The notes below the pieces were generated by a model. It was given only the letters and a program-made list of their open reading frames with translations, ran no database searches and had not been told where the DNA came from. A DNA stretch of 64,000 nucleotides, taken from positions 71,356,877 to 71,420,876 of the forward strand of contig OY740768.1 of the NCBI GenBank assembly GCA_963513935.1. The letters run 5' to 3'. This document shows, one piece after another, positions 11,948 through 24,635 of the stretch. A program made the translations under genes and the position numbers. Numbering within the stretch: the stretch's first letter is position 1; every line of letters begins with the position of its first letter. The DNA comes from Aphrophora alni. Taxonomy: Eukaryota > Arthropoda > Insecta > Hemiptera > Aphrophoridae.

Positions 11948-12186
11948 AAGAAGCGGAGAATAAAGGAAATAAAGTAGGAGAAATAAATAATAATGGGCCA
12001 GAGGCCATGATCTACGAAAATAATAAAATAATAAATTACGACGAAATTTTGCACAATAACTCCGAAAACGATTCAGAACTTGCACAAGACGGATTCGACG
12101 CAAGAGACGGGAGAGAGGGGAGAGCTATAATCAAAATGGCGGATCCTGAAAGACAAAATGGACGAAATTTTCTAAAGGAGAAATAA
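11935..12186 (+). pseudogene. Open frame after the protease, +1 shifted
   Basis: The frame is open from 11935 and ends TAA at 12184: about 83 codons, acidic and Asn-rich, with no start codon at its beginning. It overlaps the protease frame by a few codons at an aag/gaa-rich run, so it may be the former continuation lost through an indel. It shows no reverse transcriptase motif and I do not recognise it. Confidence 0.4.
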
Positions 12187-13309
12187 GATATCGAAAGAAG
12201 AAAGTTAAGTTTAAAAAATTCTACGAAATGTAAAATGAAAGAAAGGAGGCCCGAAGGGAAGGTAAAATTTAAATGTGAAGGACTTAGGAGATATTAATTG
12301 AAAGCAATAAAGTTCAATAAATAAAACGTATCAATTGTAATGCTAAATAGTTGTAAAGTGTAGAAGCGATTAAGATAAAAGGAAATAACGGGTAGTCAAC
12401 TGATTATGAGAAAGTAGCATAGGTCAGTAATTAAAAGGATAAGTCCCGAACAAATTCCTCAGTGTGCAAGGCCAAGAGCATAGCGGTAATACGCATCCGC
12501 TATCGCCACCTGCACAAACAAAGTGTAGACGAGGAGGGGAAGTGGTGAACCGGACGTCAATCAACAAATATTGACAGACAACTTGTCCAACAAATTAGCC
12601 GAGGGAGATAGGAATGAATGAAAGAATAAATGTGTACTGTTTTGTTTTTATTAAAGAGAGATTTCTGATAAATAAATATTTTTTTTCTTTTAACTGCAAT
12701 TAGGATAGTAACCGTTGTAGTTACCAAGTAGTTTGCGTATATGTAAGACATAGTTTTAGTTCAACCAAAGCAGAAAATTGTAATCATATAAGACGAATTA
12801 TTCCTTATATAAATGTAATATGTTTTGTGTGTGATAATGTGTTTACTTACAGCAAGGACGTTTAGAAGAAACGGCTGTAATGGACGAAAGTAAACTATTA
12901 AGCAAATTTGTATGTATACAGTAATAAATAAAATGTGTTTTGAATATATAAATATATGAAATGATGGAGGAGATGTTTTTTAAATTTAAATATATGTGTT
13001 TATGTATATTGTTAGGTTATTATGTCAAATTTAATGATGATGATTAATGGAGATGATAAATAAATATGAAATATAGAGATGAATTTGAATAAAGTGTTGT
13101 AAAATATATATGAATATCAATGCAAAATAATACATTTTTGATATATATGTTAATAATGTAAAATGATAAAAGATTTAATGAAGATAACCATTAATAAATA
13201 GTTAATATGAGATGTGATATGTCGAAAAAGGGGTTTAATACAAAAATTTTAGTTTTTTTTTAAAAAATAAAAAATAGGAATTTTTCATTTTAACCGAAAA
13301 TTTTAGTTC
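12187..13309 (+). other. Non-coding internal region of the LTR element
   Basis: These 1.1 kb before the polypurine tract have stops in every frame. A slightly GC-richer part at 12440-12550 contains ataagtcccgaac and cgctatcgcc but has no recognisable function. No reverse transcriptase, RNase H or integrase motif can be read on either strand. Confidence 0.7.
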
Positions 13310-13320
13310 AAAGGGGGGAT
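13310..13320 (+). promoter_or_regulatory. Polypurine tract
   Basis: aaaggggggat lies two bases (tt) before the 3' LTR, the expected place for the plus-strand DNA primer. Confidence 0.85.
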
Positions 13321-13322
13321 TT

Positions 13323-15868
13323 TGAGACGGCTTGGGAAAAGCCAAAAGTCTCAAGCCAATTTAAAACAAGTTAAATCCCCGCGATAAAGCCATGTAGATG
13401 GGAGACGAGGAGGGACGATGACGTCACGGCAACAGGTGCTGAACACTGCATGTTGAATCGTGAAAAATCGCTCTGCCTTGTTTCTTATTTTATTAAAATA
13501 CTAAATTATTAAAATAAATTAATGTTCAGTAGAATCAACCGATTAATAATATCGAAAAATAAATTTAAAAGCAATTAAAACAAAAAAGATATTCAAGTTT
13601 TTATAGGGGCTCAAAAACCTAAAATTTGGAAAAAACTTAAATTCAAAATTCAAAAAACGTAGAGTCATAACTCAGAGAGGAACTAATAATAATAATAAAT
13701 AAGAAATATGAATTAATAATAATTAACAGGTGAAAATGGACTTAGAAAGTCATTCTTGGGGAGTTTTTTGGAATTTTTGAGTTGAAGGGGGGATTATTTA
13801 AAAAATAATAATAAGTACTATTGAAGAGACCACAATAGGGCACAATAATATGTACTTAGAATCAAATTTGAGAATAAAATAGGGGAGATATAATAATTAC
13901 AAAACGTAAAACTTTAAAGCCCAAAAGCGGTTAAATTAAACGTTAAAGGGGTAAAATAACATTGTAATTATCGATATCTAGTATGTAAAATTGTAAAACA
14001 TCAAAGCAGAAGTGATATTATATAATGGGGGGGTTTTTATGAACAAAAACTCATACGGTAAAAACTTTGGGACTTCAAGGACGTATAACTCGAGAACCAA
14101 ACGAGTTATGTGAAAAGTACAAACAGAGTTTTTCGTCGTAGTAGAAGAGGAACAAGATTTCGTCAAAAGAATTTTGAGAAAGGACTTATCTCAAAATTTG
14201 GAAAGAAGAAAAATCGAATTTCGGGAAAAGGGCGATAACTCGCGAACGAAGCGTAGTAGAGCGATGAATCAAGTTCCACAAGACCCACAAGATGGAGAGG
14301 AAGAAGAATCCGAAAGGAACTTTAAAATCGGTTTGAGCGTTCGAAAGTTATAGCGAGTTGAACGAAAAAACGACCAAAGTAGAAATTTTCATGCAAAAAC
14401 ATGAAAAGTGGCGCGCGCATCCTCAGTCGGGATCTAAAGTCTGGAACATCATATTGCCAACTTGGATCACAGATAACGTTGAAGAATAATTACAATAAAT
14501 TATTAATTAAAAGGTGTTTTAATTAATAATAAAGGAAGAAAACTGTTCATTAGTCAAAAAATATGACTAATAAAATATATAGTGTAAATATTTCAGACCA
14601 AAAGGGCCTGAAAACACATAATATGAAGAAAATACCTTTTTCCCTAAAAGGGAGGAAAATTGGCTCCAAGAAAGTGGATTAATTCCCACTGAAAGGGAGA
14701 CCGTAATTTATCTTTCGAAAGAAGGATACTTTTGATTTGGAATCGACGCGAAGTGGACGTTTCTTCTGCAACCGACTCTGAGCTGAGAGGAAAAGTCAAC
14801 TGTCACTCTACTTAACTGGACTTAGAATAATTTCTACTTTTATCGAACTTCAAGGCAACTTAGAAGAATTCGAGACCAGCATTCAACTACATAGCAGCTT
14901 ACAGACTCTGGATCAAAACATCATATCAACATCAGCCTAATTATACAACAAATTCCAAATTCAACTAGAACTTCTAATAAAGTGTGAAGGTATCTTATAC
15001 TTAAGGAATAATTCGCAAATATTAACTTCATTTCAAATATAACGTCATTAGGGGAATTATTAAAAATTAAATTCATTTTAATACTTCTGCTTTGGTGTTG
15101 AAAATAATTAATAATTAAATACGACTTTTTCGGTACAGGAAAAACTGTTTGTGGTTCTGTCTGAAAAGTCAAGCGTTTTTATTTTGTTTAGAATATAGAA
15201 AATATTACATTGATAAATTTTGTCAAATAAATAAATAGTTGTGTTGTTGTTTAATCAAATTGTTTGGTGTTATTAAAAAAGTTTATAAATTTAACAATTT
15301 TTCTGTGCAAAAGAGAAAGGAATACATAATAATTCATTTCTAAATTTTGTTGTGTTTTCAATATATATCCATTCTGTATATGCTATTAACCTTGTTTAAA
15401 TATAAATCTTATGTGTGTGCTCTGGTAATATAATTTGAAAATTTTAAAAGTTATCATCAGAACTTAAGAGCCGATTTCTCCCAAAAGGCACGACCTTGGA
15501 GAGAGAGAGAGTGTTAATCTTAAGAAAGAGTCAAATAATCGAGCATTGAGATAAAATTCAGGGAATTTTGCGTAAATTAAAAGTTAGTAAGTTTATGAGG
15601 ACAAGCTCATACTTACTAGAGCCAAGAGTTGCAAAATCTTTGATTGAAAAAGGTAAAAGTGAGCATCTTGGCCTTGCCCGCGCTTGCTCTGAGAAGAAAG
15701 GTGGTTCGCCCAGTCGGTGGTGATCGTACAGCGATTTTAAGAGTTCGTGATAAATAGTGTTCCAAAAAGGGAACAAAGAATCTTAATTTCGTGAAGAGAG
15801 AGCGGAGTGTGGTAAGTGGCGTTCCAAAAGTAGGGGCACGAACCTACGACCCCGAGGGTAGCGCGGCA
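13323..15868 (+). repeat. 3' LTR
   Basis: The copy is 2546 bp and aligns with the 5' LTR over its full length. Differences are scattered single substitutions and one-base indels (for example cgagcg/tgagcg near 14334 and a one-base loss near 14913). It ends gcgcggca at 15868 and is followed directly by (GT)n. Confidence 0.95.
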
Positions 15869-15913
15869 GTGTGTGTGTGTGTGTGTGTGTCTATCTGTAT
15901 GACTGTCTACCTG

Positions 15914-15969
<56 letters not shown>

Positions 15970-16000
15970 TGCGTGTGTGAGTGTGTGTGTGTGTTTTATT
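15869..16000 (+). repeat. (GT)n microsatellite, right flank of the LTR element
   Basis: About 22 bp of GT, a 25-bp interruption (ctatctgtatgactgtctac and on), then more than 50 bp of GT and imperfect GT to about 16000. Confidence 0.95.
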
Positions 16001-18335
16001 TGCTTCTACACATTCTGGACAAGTTTCAATCTTTAAGATTTTACTTTTTTTTGCATTGTAAATTAGATCACAAGGTTGTGTGTTATTTTTATTTCAGATC
16101 ATATATTGTAAACATACTTATTGTTAGAATGTAGACACATTTTAAAATACATCAAAATAAAAAACTATTGAAATAATTATGACTTAAAATAATTCGTTAT
16201 TAATTAGGAATATAAATATAAGTAGGAATTGCAATTTTACTATTGGAGAAAGGACAATATATCTTTTCTAAAATGTAGGCAATTTATTTTAAATTTGAAT
16301 ATTTTTAACTGAATCAACAACACGGTTTTGAAATATCTCACAAACAAGTCCCAAAGAACGCTGCAGAAAGTTCAAGAAAAAATACAATTTATGTCAATTG
16401 GGGAAGCAATAAAGTAAATAATATTCGGATAATTGTTTCAGTTAATCAAGTTGAATTATTTTACAAGCCTTGTGATAAAACACAGAATTGTTGAACCGCG
16501 TACTTGTGATGGCAATTCTCATCGTTACAAATGATCAACAGCATCTAATTTATTTTTTCTACTAATGTTCTTCAAAACACGTATTTACTGGTATACGGAA
16601 TACGTTTTATACATAACTTTAATGAGTTTATAGTCAGGAAATAACAAAATTCAGCGATAATTATTAATGGAAATATTAAAAGAAATAATTTTGTTATAAG
16701 TAATCCATATTTTTTTTATGATATTTTTGTAATATTTTCTTATATGTACTACCCCTAACAGATTCTCTTTTTTGGTTCCGAATAACAACTGTTCATTGCG
16801 GAATAAAAATGTAGGGCTCAATGTATTTCACAGCCATAACAAGTAATCTTAATTACTTAATTATTAAGTTCGTGTTTAAGCGAAATTATATTTTCTTTGC
16901 ACCCCCATTTTCTATAATTTGTTGTTGTTTTTAAATTAAAACTTTCTTGAATTGTTGCTTCAGCTTAATATGTGAATACATACAAGTAATAATTATTTTA
17001 TGTCACAAAATATTATATTTAATTATTTAAATAAATTGCCATTAGTATTAATTTTGATTTCCTAAAAAAAAAAGAAACAAAATAATGGAGGGGACCCTCC
17101 TATACGTTATTTTATAACTTATCTTTCACTAGGTATCCAGTACATGCAAATCATAGTAAGAATTAAATTTAAACATAATTATTTTGTCAACGAATATAAT
17201 TTTGGTTAGAATATGGTTAAACTTTTATTTTCATATCTTGGGATCTTTAATTTTCATATTACATTTTTTGCTATTGTTCGGTGTGTACAAGTAGTAACGT
17301 AAAATAAATTAATTAATCAGATATCATTTACGCTATTTTCAATTGATTCAACCATTTCGATATAATTAACAATTTATATTTCAATATATCCATTTATATA
17401 TTGTGTATACGTATATATTATACATTGCAATATACATTTCAATTCAGGTTTCGATTTATGTCAATTGATCTCATATGGTAACATTTTATGATTTTTTTAT
17501 GTTAGGATCTAAATCCTCTTAGTTGATAAATATAATTGAAATTTCTGATAAAGATTAAAACTGATTCTGTTGTTTATTCAATACTTCTAATTAAATAATA
17601 GATTATCTGTCTTAGACTTTTAAATAGGTTTTAGTTCCTTTAGACAGAGTGTGGTACTAATAAACAAGTTAATAAATAATTACTGTAAATAATTAAAAAA
17701 ACAAAAAAAAACAGAACAATGACTGAGATAACTTCACCTTTTATGCCCCTGGCCTAAAAAAATAAACCTGATAAATTTTTATTTCTGAAATTATGTAATC
17801 TATTTGAATGTTAAATCGGGACTTGTGTATGGTAAAAAACGCATCCACTGAGTAATCAATTGAATTTGATAAACATTGTAAACAGTTTGATTCATTTATT
17901 AATTTTAGACAGACAGGAAACAATTTATATGTTCAAATAATACCAGTTGATTAAAGCGCTAAATTTTCCAAATATAAACGTAGTACACTTAATACGTTGT
18001 AGACATAGCTAGTTCATTATTTAAAAATTTTACAGGAAATATGATTGTAATGAACATATTATCATTACCATTCTCTATTCTTAGAAAATAAACTATTCAA
18101 ACAAAAAATACCATTAAATTGAAATCCTAAATATAATGTATCTAAGACAAGATAACACGATATGATTTCAAATCATGTTGTTGTTTTTGATTAATTTAAT
18201 TTAAATGTTTGATTATAATTGAACCATTTATATTTAAAAAAAATAAAACATGTTCAAATAATGTAACTTAACTAATACAATCTTTTTTATTTTTGTTTGC
18301 CTGTCAAATAATAATTAAATATACTGGGTATAGTA
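16001..18335. other. Non-coding AT-rich DNA, nothing recognised
   Basis: No frame longer than about 60 codons with sensible composition is present, and no repeat structure beyond poly(A) runs is visible. Confidence 0.6.
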
Positions 18336-18663
18336 TATTTCATAAATACCTGTATTTAGTATGCACGTAAATACCTGTAATGTTGACGGACACGTGTACA
18401 CGTAAACGAGAATAAAACATTAATAAACGTTAGTAGAACATTGACACCCGTGCGTTGGGGTATGTGTATAAATAACAATTTTAAATGTGTTGTGTTGAAC
18501 TAAACGTGACATTATTCATATTAATGCTAATAAAGTTTTATAACACTCTGGCGGATTCGAAAATGTCTGATTGATAGGGGAAACGTACGTAATCTATATA
18601 AACTTAGAAACAAAAACAGGACTGCGAGCAACATACTTAAAAACAGGTATTTATGAAATATGA
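18336..18663. mobile_element. MITE-like element with ~30-bp inverted ends
   Basis: The left end tatttcataaatacctg (18336 on) reappears as its reverse complement at the right end (to 18663). The match continues with small gaps: tatttagtatg on the left against ttttaagtatg on the right. The ~327-bp inside is non-coding and richer in CG dinucleotides (acacgtgtacacgtaaacg) than its surroundings. A TA duplication at the ends is possible. Superfamily unknown. Confidence 0.65.
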
Positions 18664-19929
18664 TATAATCGTTAAAACAGAGTACTATAATTAATTTCAT
18701 TTCAATGAGTAGGAGTATTTTTTTAATAATTATATATTTAAACTTATGACAACTTTTGTTAATATTAGGAAATTAGTCTTCTTCATCAGTGAAGCATGGA
18801 AGGGAGAAGCGGTAATATTAGAGATGATTAATACCATGGAACAATGAAAAACGTTATTGAAACAAGTGGCAAGTATAACAAGAAAGAACTCTGTTCATTT
18901 CATCGCCATTTATACAGAGTAAAAAAACCTTACAGTCTTACACAACATGATTTTCATTTATGTTTGAACTATTATGTATTGCTAATAGAAAATAGTCTCT
19001 ATAACTACTCCTTTGATAATGTATTTGGCTTGCAATCTACATTCCCACAATTTATGTTCTCTGTTATTTTGAAAACAAGGTTCAATGTTCTGTATTGTTT
19101 TATTAAAAAAAATGGATAATAACGAGTTAGGTCGTTAATCACCTTGTTCCCAAACATTGGTTACAATCTGTTACAATTTCGGCTTAATTAATAAGGTAAC
19201 AATAAATAATTACTTTCTTAAATTCAATAATGGGTATAATCACTTATTTGTAACAAAGGAATTATTATTTCATAATAAGAATCAGTTACGATTTAAATTA
19301 TCGCTTAAAATAACATGTCATAGAAATATATGTTACAACATGCAATGAAATTTATTTATTTACTATGCGGAAGGTTATATATCAGTAATCTAACCTAAAT
19401 TTACCTGTGGTCGTTGAAATCCGTACCAAATCCAAAATTTTTAATTGTTTGATTTTTTAATTATTTGATTTTTCCGCTTATACGTTTTTATTAGCAAGTA
19501 TTTTTCACTTGAAATATTATTATATATTTCGATTTCATAGCTCCAAATACCTCCCACAGAATATAATTACAGCCTTACCTCTCCTTCATTGAATGTTTCG
19601 ATGTTTCAATCTTGAACCTACTAGTAAGTAGAAGGTCCTTTTTACCTATTACTCTGTGAGCCTTTCATAGAAAGGTACCTTTTTTAAGCCATTGGAAATC
19701 CCATTAGGCTTACAAAGTACAATGAAGTAAAACTGCACCTCCATGATAGTCGTTTCCGGCAAAGTCGTTGCTTAATTTATCAAATGTGAAGAAATAGATT
19801 TCTCAAAATTTTGCGTTGTTAATACAAAATAAAACTATAGCATAAAATCAGCAACACTACTGGAATAAAATCCCTTTTTCATCAAAATTAAATAAGCCAT
19901 GCGATCATTTGAACCTTAACACGAATTGA
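18664..19929. other. Non-coding AT-rich DNA
   Basis: Open stretches at 18844-19119 and 19157-19348 (plus) have unremarkable composition and no recognisable domain. No gene is supported. Confidence 0.55.
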
Positions 19930-20300
19930 GATATCGTAAAATCTTAAAACGAAAAGATGGGAAGTGAAATAGGTGAGAGATGGGGAGTTAATGCATTCAG
20001 GCCCAGACAACTAAATTGTTGACTTTAAAATGTAGTTTAAATTTAATTAAAAACAAGGAAATTTAAAATTATAACGAAATTAAATTTAAAAACTTCCAAA
20101 AATAACCAAAAGTCTCAAAAATTATTTTTACAAGTTTGTTACAATAGTAATAAAGTGAATAGTAAATAATATATAAAAGTGTTTTAAAAAGTAACTGTAA
20201 TTTAAACTAATGTAATAAGTGTTTTCAATAGATAATTCAGTCATACGATATTTTAAAAATTATAATAATCCATCTATCAGGCTAGGTATATTAGCCATAA
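19930..20300 (+). repeat. Left LTR relic of an old LTR retrotransposon
   Basis: The stretch around 19975-20225 matches 21990-22280 as a degenerate direct repeat. The strongest shared piece is gtttgtaacaatagtaataaagtg followed by agtaaataatatataaaag. Earlier shared pieces are a.ttcattcag and aaaatgtag. The spacing is about 2.0 kb. Confidence 0.6.
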
Positions 20301-20599
20301 AACTGGCTTCAGATTAAATATATATATAAAAAAAAACAGACGGGATTATAAGATTTTTTTTAACACGATTAAGTACAGGAGAACAAACAGAACACAATTT
20401 TGAAGACCTTTATTACAATATACGGTAGTACAAACTGAAGATGTAAGTTTAGATCTGCATCAATCAAGGAAACCATTTTTGAAACAAATAAAATTAGCAC
20501 TACAAGGAATAGACCAAACTCATAAAAAAATTGAGGGAACTGTCAAACGTTACATGTTAGAAAATGAAATAATATACTTTAAATCCTTCATCGGTAACG

Positions 20600-20920
20600 A
20601 AATTAAATAGAATTAATTATGAAACCTCAAGAACTAGTACACGAAATTGTAAAACAAGCCATGATAATTTGTTAACTGTAAATCATTACTCAAATTTTAA
20701 AATTATTTTAATGATAAGGTATAGATTCCATTGACCAACTTTATTTCAAAATATTTTAAATTATATTAAGTCGTGTAATACATGTCATAAAACCTGACGT
20801 ACCCAAGAAAAGGGGGAAAATGGAATTTTGAAACCGATACTTTCTACTTATAAACCAGTGGACAGAATTATCATAGATTTTATGGGACTAATCACTCCTT
20901 CAATCAGAAAAAAATAGTCC
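20600..20920 (+). pseudogene. Ty3/gypsy-type integrase remnant
   Basis: One frame from about 20690 to 20917, with two internal stops, reads like the start of an LTR-element integrase. The zinc-binding half keeps the YRFH.PTL and YIKSCNTCHK pattern (20720-20790). The catalytic core start keeps PVDRIIIDFMG (20855-20887), including the first catalytic Asp. Downstream, to about 21330, the sequence drifts and only scattered matches remain. The remnant lies between the two degenerate LTRs, which supports an old, internally shortened LTR element. It is non-functional. Confidence 0.7.
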
Positions 20921-21954
20921 AGGTGTGAAAAAAGTCCCGCACCGGTTTAACATTTTTTGTTTAAATGACACTGGTAAGCTGATAACATGGACTTACACTA
21001 TGAACCTAAAGAACAATTCTTGCACATCATGAGCGACAGTGTAGGGCCAGGGGGGGCGGAGTCTCATAAGGAGTACCAAGAAAATCCTAAATGAAAGTTT
21101 AGGCCGAGTTGAACATCATTTTAAAGAGCTTTACTGGCAGAGTATAATGAAGTAAACCGGACTTCAAAAGGTTGATCCAATAAAAAATTGCAGATGTTCA
21201 AATGGTTTACTTCGTAGACATTTTATTAGATTTTTTTAAGTTAACGACAGACATTTTATTAGTAGCCACAGTAATAGAATGCTGCTATAAATACTTCATT
21301 ATGCCTGTCATATTACAAAAGTATATTACGAAGTGTTTTGTGTACATTTAAGTACACAAACACATTGAATTCAAACAACCTCTTCTTTGAGATCAGATAA
21401 CCTCCAAGCATGATCAATGCTGATAAGAAAACATACCAATCAAAAGACAGCCTGCACACATCCATAATGTCTGTAAAAATGCTTACATAAACAGCTAATA
21501 TAGATCATAACACAGATAAGACAGTTCAAATTCTTCTGCTGACATCAAAAATGAAGACTTGCAACTCAACAAACTGTAAACACACATTCATTTATACTTA
21601 TAAATACCCACTTCTTGTTTCAAAAATTTTATAGCTTATTATTCTTGGAATTGCAATTGCATATTTTTATTGAGACAAAAAAGCTATATTCTGACTCTAC
21701 ATTATGATCAAATCTCTTAATAAATTTAACATGTATTTAAATCAAAACACTCAGACACATTACATTGTCATAACATGCAGTAACTAATAGTGTGAAAATA
21801 ATATTTGGTCACGAGAATAAATAACAATATAATATTTTTACAAAAGTCATAAATAAATAATAATAACATTTAAAAAAAATAAAAACTCAAAAAAATTAAA
21901 AGCCTAAAATGTTGGCAAAAATTAACACTAGTAACTACGACAAGAAACTATATA

Positions 21955-22330
21955 CAGATTTTTATGAAATCAAAATATAAACGACGAGGGGAGTAGGAAA
22001 ATCGGTTAGAAATTTGAAGCTAATTCATTCAGACTCGGAAAAATAAATTGTAAACATTAAAATAACAAAATGTAGTGTAACTGTAATTAAAATAAAAGTG
22101 ACTTAAAAGTATAAAAAAATAAAATTTAAAGCTTAAAAAGGATATAATTGTCAGTAAAAAAAATCTAATACGTTTGTAACAATAGTAATAAAGTGAAAAG
22201 TAAATAATATATAAAAGGGTCCTTAAAAAAGAACAAGTAATTAAAAAAAATAATAATATATGTTTTGAAAAGGTGTTAAGTGTAATACGAGAACTGTTTT
22301 AAAAATATATTTAATTTTTTTTTTTTTTTA
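21955..22330 (+). repeat. Right LTR relic of the old LTR retrotransposon
   Basis: Direct-repeat partner of 19930-20300. Divergence is high, with many substitutions and A-run length changes, so this insertion is far older than the 6431-15868 element. A purine-rich acgacgaggggagtagg just before the shared part could be the old polypurine tract. Confidence 0.6.
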
Positions 22331-22899
22331 AGAATTTAGTATAGAAAAGAAGAGAAGGCCATATTAAAATTGTAAGTAAAGTAATAAATAATAAAATAAT
22401 AAATATAAAGCTCAATTTAATAAAAAATACAGTATCTTTCAGAATTTACCAATATATGTGTTTTTAAAGAAGAATTTATCATTCATTCTCGATAATTGTT
22501 AAATGAAACGCAGCAGCATTATATGGTGGTTGTACAACTGCTTCCTTCAAAGGAAGGGTATTTAAAATCAAACTAAAAGTTTACGAAATTATATTGAACT
22601 AAAAAATATATATAAATTATGTTTGAACTTTTTAACAATTTCCACACAGATTTTTTTAATGCCCGAATAATGATAGAATAAGTATTAGTCTAACATAATA
22701 AGTAGAGTAAAAACAAAAAAAATAGTTAATTTGTGTTGTACTAATCCATATGTTAAAATCATGGAATTGAAATTGAATGTCAGTCAAGAAAAACTAGTCT
22801 TACAATACAAGATCAATAAAATAAAGATGCTCAAATCCGTACAAAATATAAACTTCAATAAAACATGCATTGACAGCAATATTATACACGTATGAAAAT
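22331..22899. other. Non-coding AT-rich DNA
   Basis: A poly(T)/(A)-rich stretch follows the right LTR relic. It may include the 5' part of the Penelope-like remnant, but no motif is readable. Confidence 0.45.
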
Positions 22900-24240
22900 C
22901 AGAAACAACTCTAAAGCCTCTTATATTGCCAAAAAGCAGCTACATATGGTTGAGAAATGAAATAGAATATTTAGAAAGCCTGAAAGATAGGCTACATTAA
23001 ACCAAGTACTGTATAAAAAGCACATAAAGTTGAACAATAAATAGCATCCATCGCAAATTGACAATACTTATTGGAAAACCCAAAAACAAATTAACCCGTC
23101 ATTTTACATAATAACATGTTCATGAATATAATATTATAACTTTAACAAGCAAGCAGTATAAAAGGACTGAACAGATAAAACCCAACCACATATTTCATCC
23201 CCGTGTTTTAAACACACCAAAGCTTTCCTTTTTGGATAGGGAAATTAACTTACATAACAAAGGTCTAAATGACAACATCTCCTAAAATGATAGTGACAGA
23301 AGGATTCAAAGCAGAAGAGGCAATTAAAGTATTACCAACTGCGGAATCCCTAATCACGGCAAAAGTAGGCGTAAATAATATATTAGTCAAAGTTTTTAAA
23401 ACGCATTGCACAACCAAAACAGAGGCCCACCGTATCGGATAAGCGTGTAGCAACGAACATAAAAGACATATTATTTGGTCATAATGCGGTAATAACTAAG
23501 GCCGATAAGGGCAATTCAATAGTAGTTATTGACAGAACTGATTACAATAACAATGTCTATGAATTCTTTAAAGCAAACCGTATAAACAAACTACTCAAGG
23601 ACCCCCCATCTAAATACAATAAATCAACAAACCAAGCTCCTAATCCCAACAACAATATCTTATCCGTTAATTATTGTGTTCCCAATTAAAAATGATCAGC
23701 CCACACGCACGGTGTTTAAAGTGCACAAGCATGACGTACTAGTAAGACCATTCGTTATCTTTGCTTAGTTACAATATTTCTAATGAATTAGATAAAATCA
23801 TTAAGAAGCACTTTGTTTTTATCAAGAAATATCGCTTAATAAATAGGCTTGACTGGTTAAAAAAAAAAAAACGAAATATAAAATTGAACAAGTGTCAAAA
23901 ACTAGTCTTCTTTGACATAGTGAATCTTTTTACAAACATGCCCATCTCGTAAACAATAAAAATCTTACTTAATAATTGAATCAAAAATTACAAAATTGCC
24001 TGTAAAGCCACAGGGGAGCTTAATCTCTTTTATCAAAGAAGTGCTCTTTCAGATATATTTATAGTTAACAGGGAATATTTTACCCAAAATGACGGCTTGG
24101 CTCTCCGTTGTTCAGCATCTTGTCTGTTATACGTAGATTTTTGAACTCTAGACTATGAGGTCATTGATAACGTAGAAGATTTCTAAAAAACTTGTGTTTA
24201 TAGATGAGTTACTCATTGTATTCTCTAAATATAGACATTT
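22900..24240 (+). pseudogene. Penelope-like element reverse transcriptase, decayed
   Basis: Pieces in different frames keep the order of a Penelope-like RT. First comes an N-terminal part with LDREINLHNKGLND (about 23232-23273). Next is the RT entry motif ITKADKGNSIVVIDRTDYN (23489-23545), followed by KLLKDPPSKYNK. A region with VFKVHKHD..VRPFV follows near 23717. Then comes the motif LVFFDIVNLFTNMPIS (23902-23949), where active copies have an Asp-containing LVSFDV-like box. Next is QNDGLALRCSASCLLYVDF (24088-24144). The expected YxDD box appears as VFIDELLIVFS (24194-24226), with the second Asp changed. At least three frameshifts and several stops make it inactive. Family order and the ADKGN motif make the call secure; the exact ends are not. 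Confidence 0.85.
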
Positions 24241-24635
24241 TAAATATAACTACTATTGTTAGTTTTCATTATTACAACCGTCTCCAGACACTGAGCCATG
24301 ATTAGTACCTCGATCATATTATTACAACACACAATTTTTTATCTTTGTATACATTAACACGTCAGGTCCATTTATATAAATTTATGCGCTGGTTTAAAAA
24401 AATATACAAATTTTGTTAACCACCAATATCGTTCTAATAGTTTAAACAATGAAAATATTTTTTTCAGAGTTTGAGCACCAGATTCTTATAAACGGATTGC
24501 ATTTACTTTTATAATATATTGAAAATCTAATATTTTTAGTTCAATCATATTACAGGTTACTGATATTTAGTATTGTAAACCTTTTCATTATTATTCAATG
24601 ATAGTGTTTTCTGAAGAGTTACAATTATATTAAAA

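Larger units (their letters stand above)
6431..15868 (+). mobile_element. Gag-pro-only LTR retrotransposon (Ty3/gypsy-like), full length
   Basis: The element is 9438 bp: two 2546-bp direct LTRs starting TG and ending CA, around a 4346-bp internal region. It carries a tRNA-Lys-type primer-binding site, a gag capsid region, an aspartic protease and a polypurine tract next to the 3' LTR. No reverse transcriptase (no YxDD box), RNase H or integrase motif is present in any frame between 12190 and 13322, so it must have depended on proteins from another element. The gag frame is broken by frameshifts and stops. By-eye LTR comparison gives roughly 25-30 differences (about 1%), so the insertion is fairly recent although the coding frames are damaged. 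Both flanks are (GT)n, which hides the exact target-site duplication. Assignment to Ty3/gypsy rests on gag and protease motifs only. Confidence 0.9.

Noticed and set aside
12440..12550. GC-richer stretch in the LTR element as a possible structured RNA or packaging signal
   Set aside because: No clear inverted repeats or known motif; noted only as part of the non-coding internal region.
15791..16134. Cys-Val-rich frames, and the His-Thr-rich frame at 6332-6553
   Set aside because: Translations of the (GT)n tracts flanking the LTR element.
23265..23453. 62-codon minus-strand frame
   Set aside because: The plus strand carries the Penelope-like RT remnant, so this is its antisense shadow.
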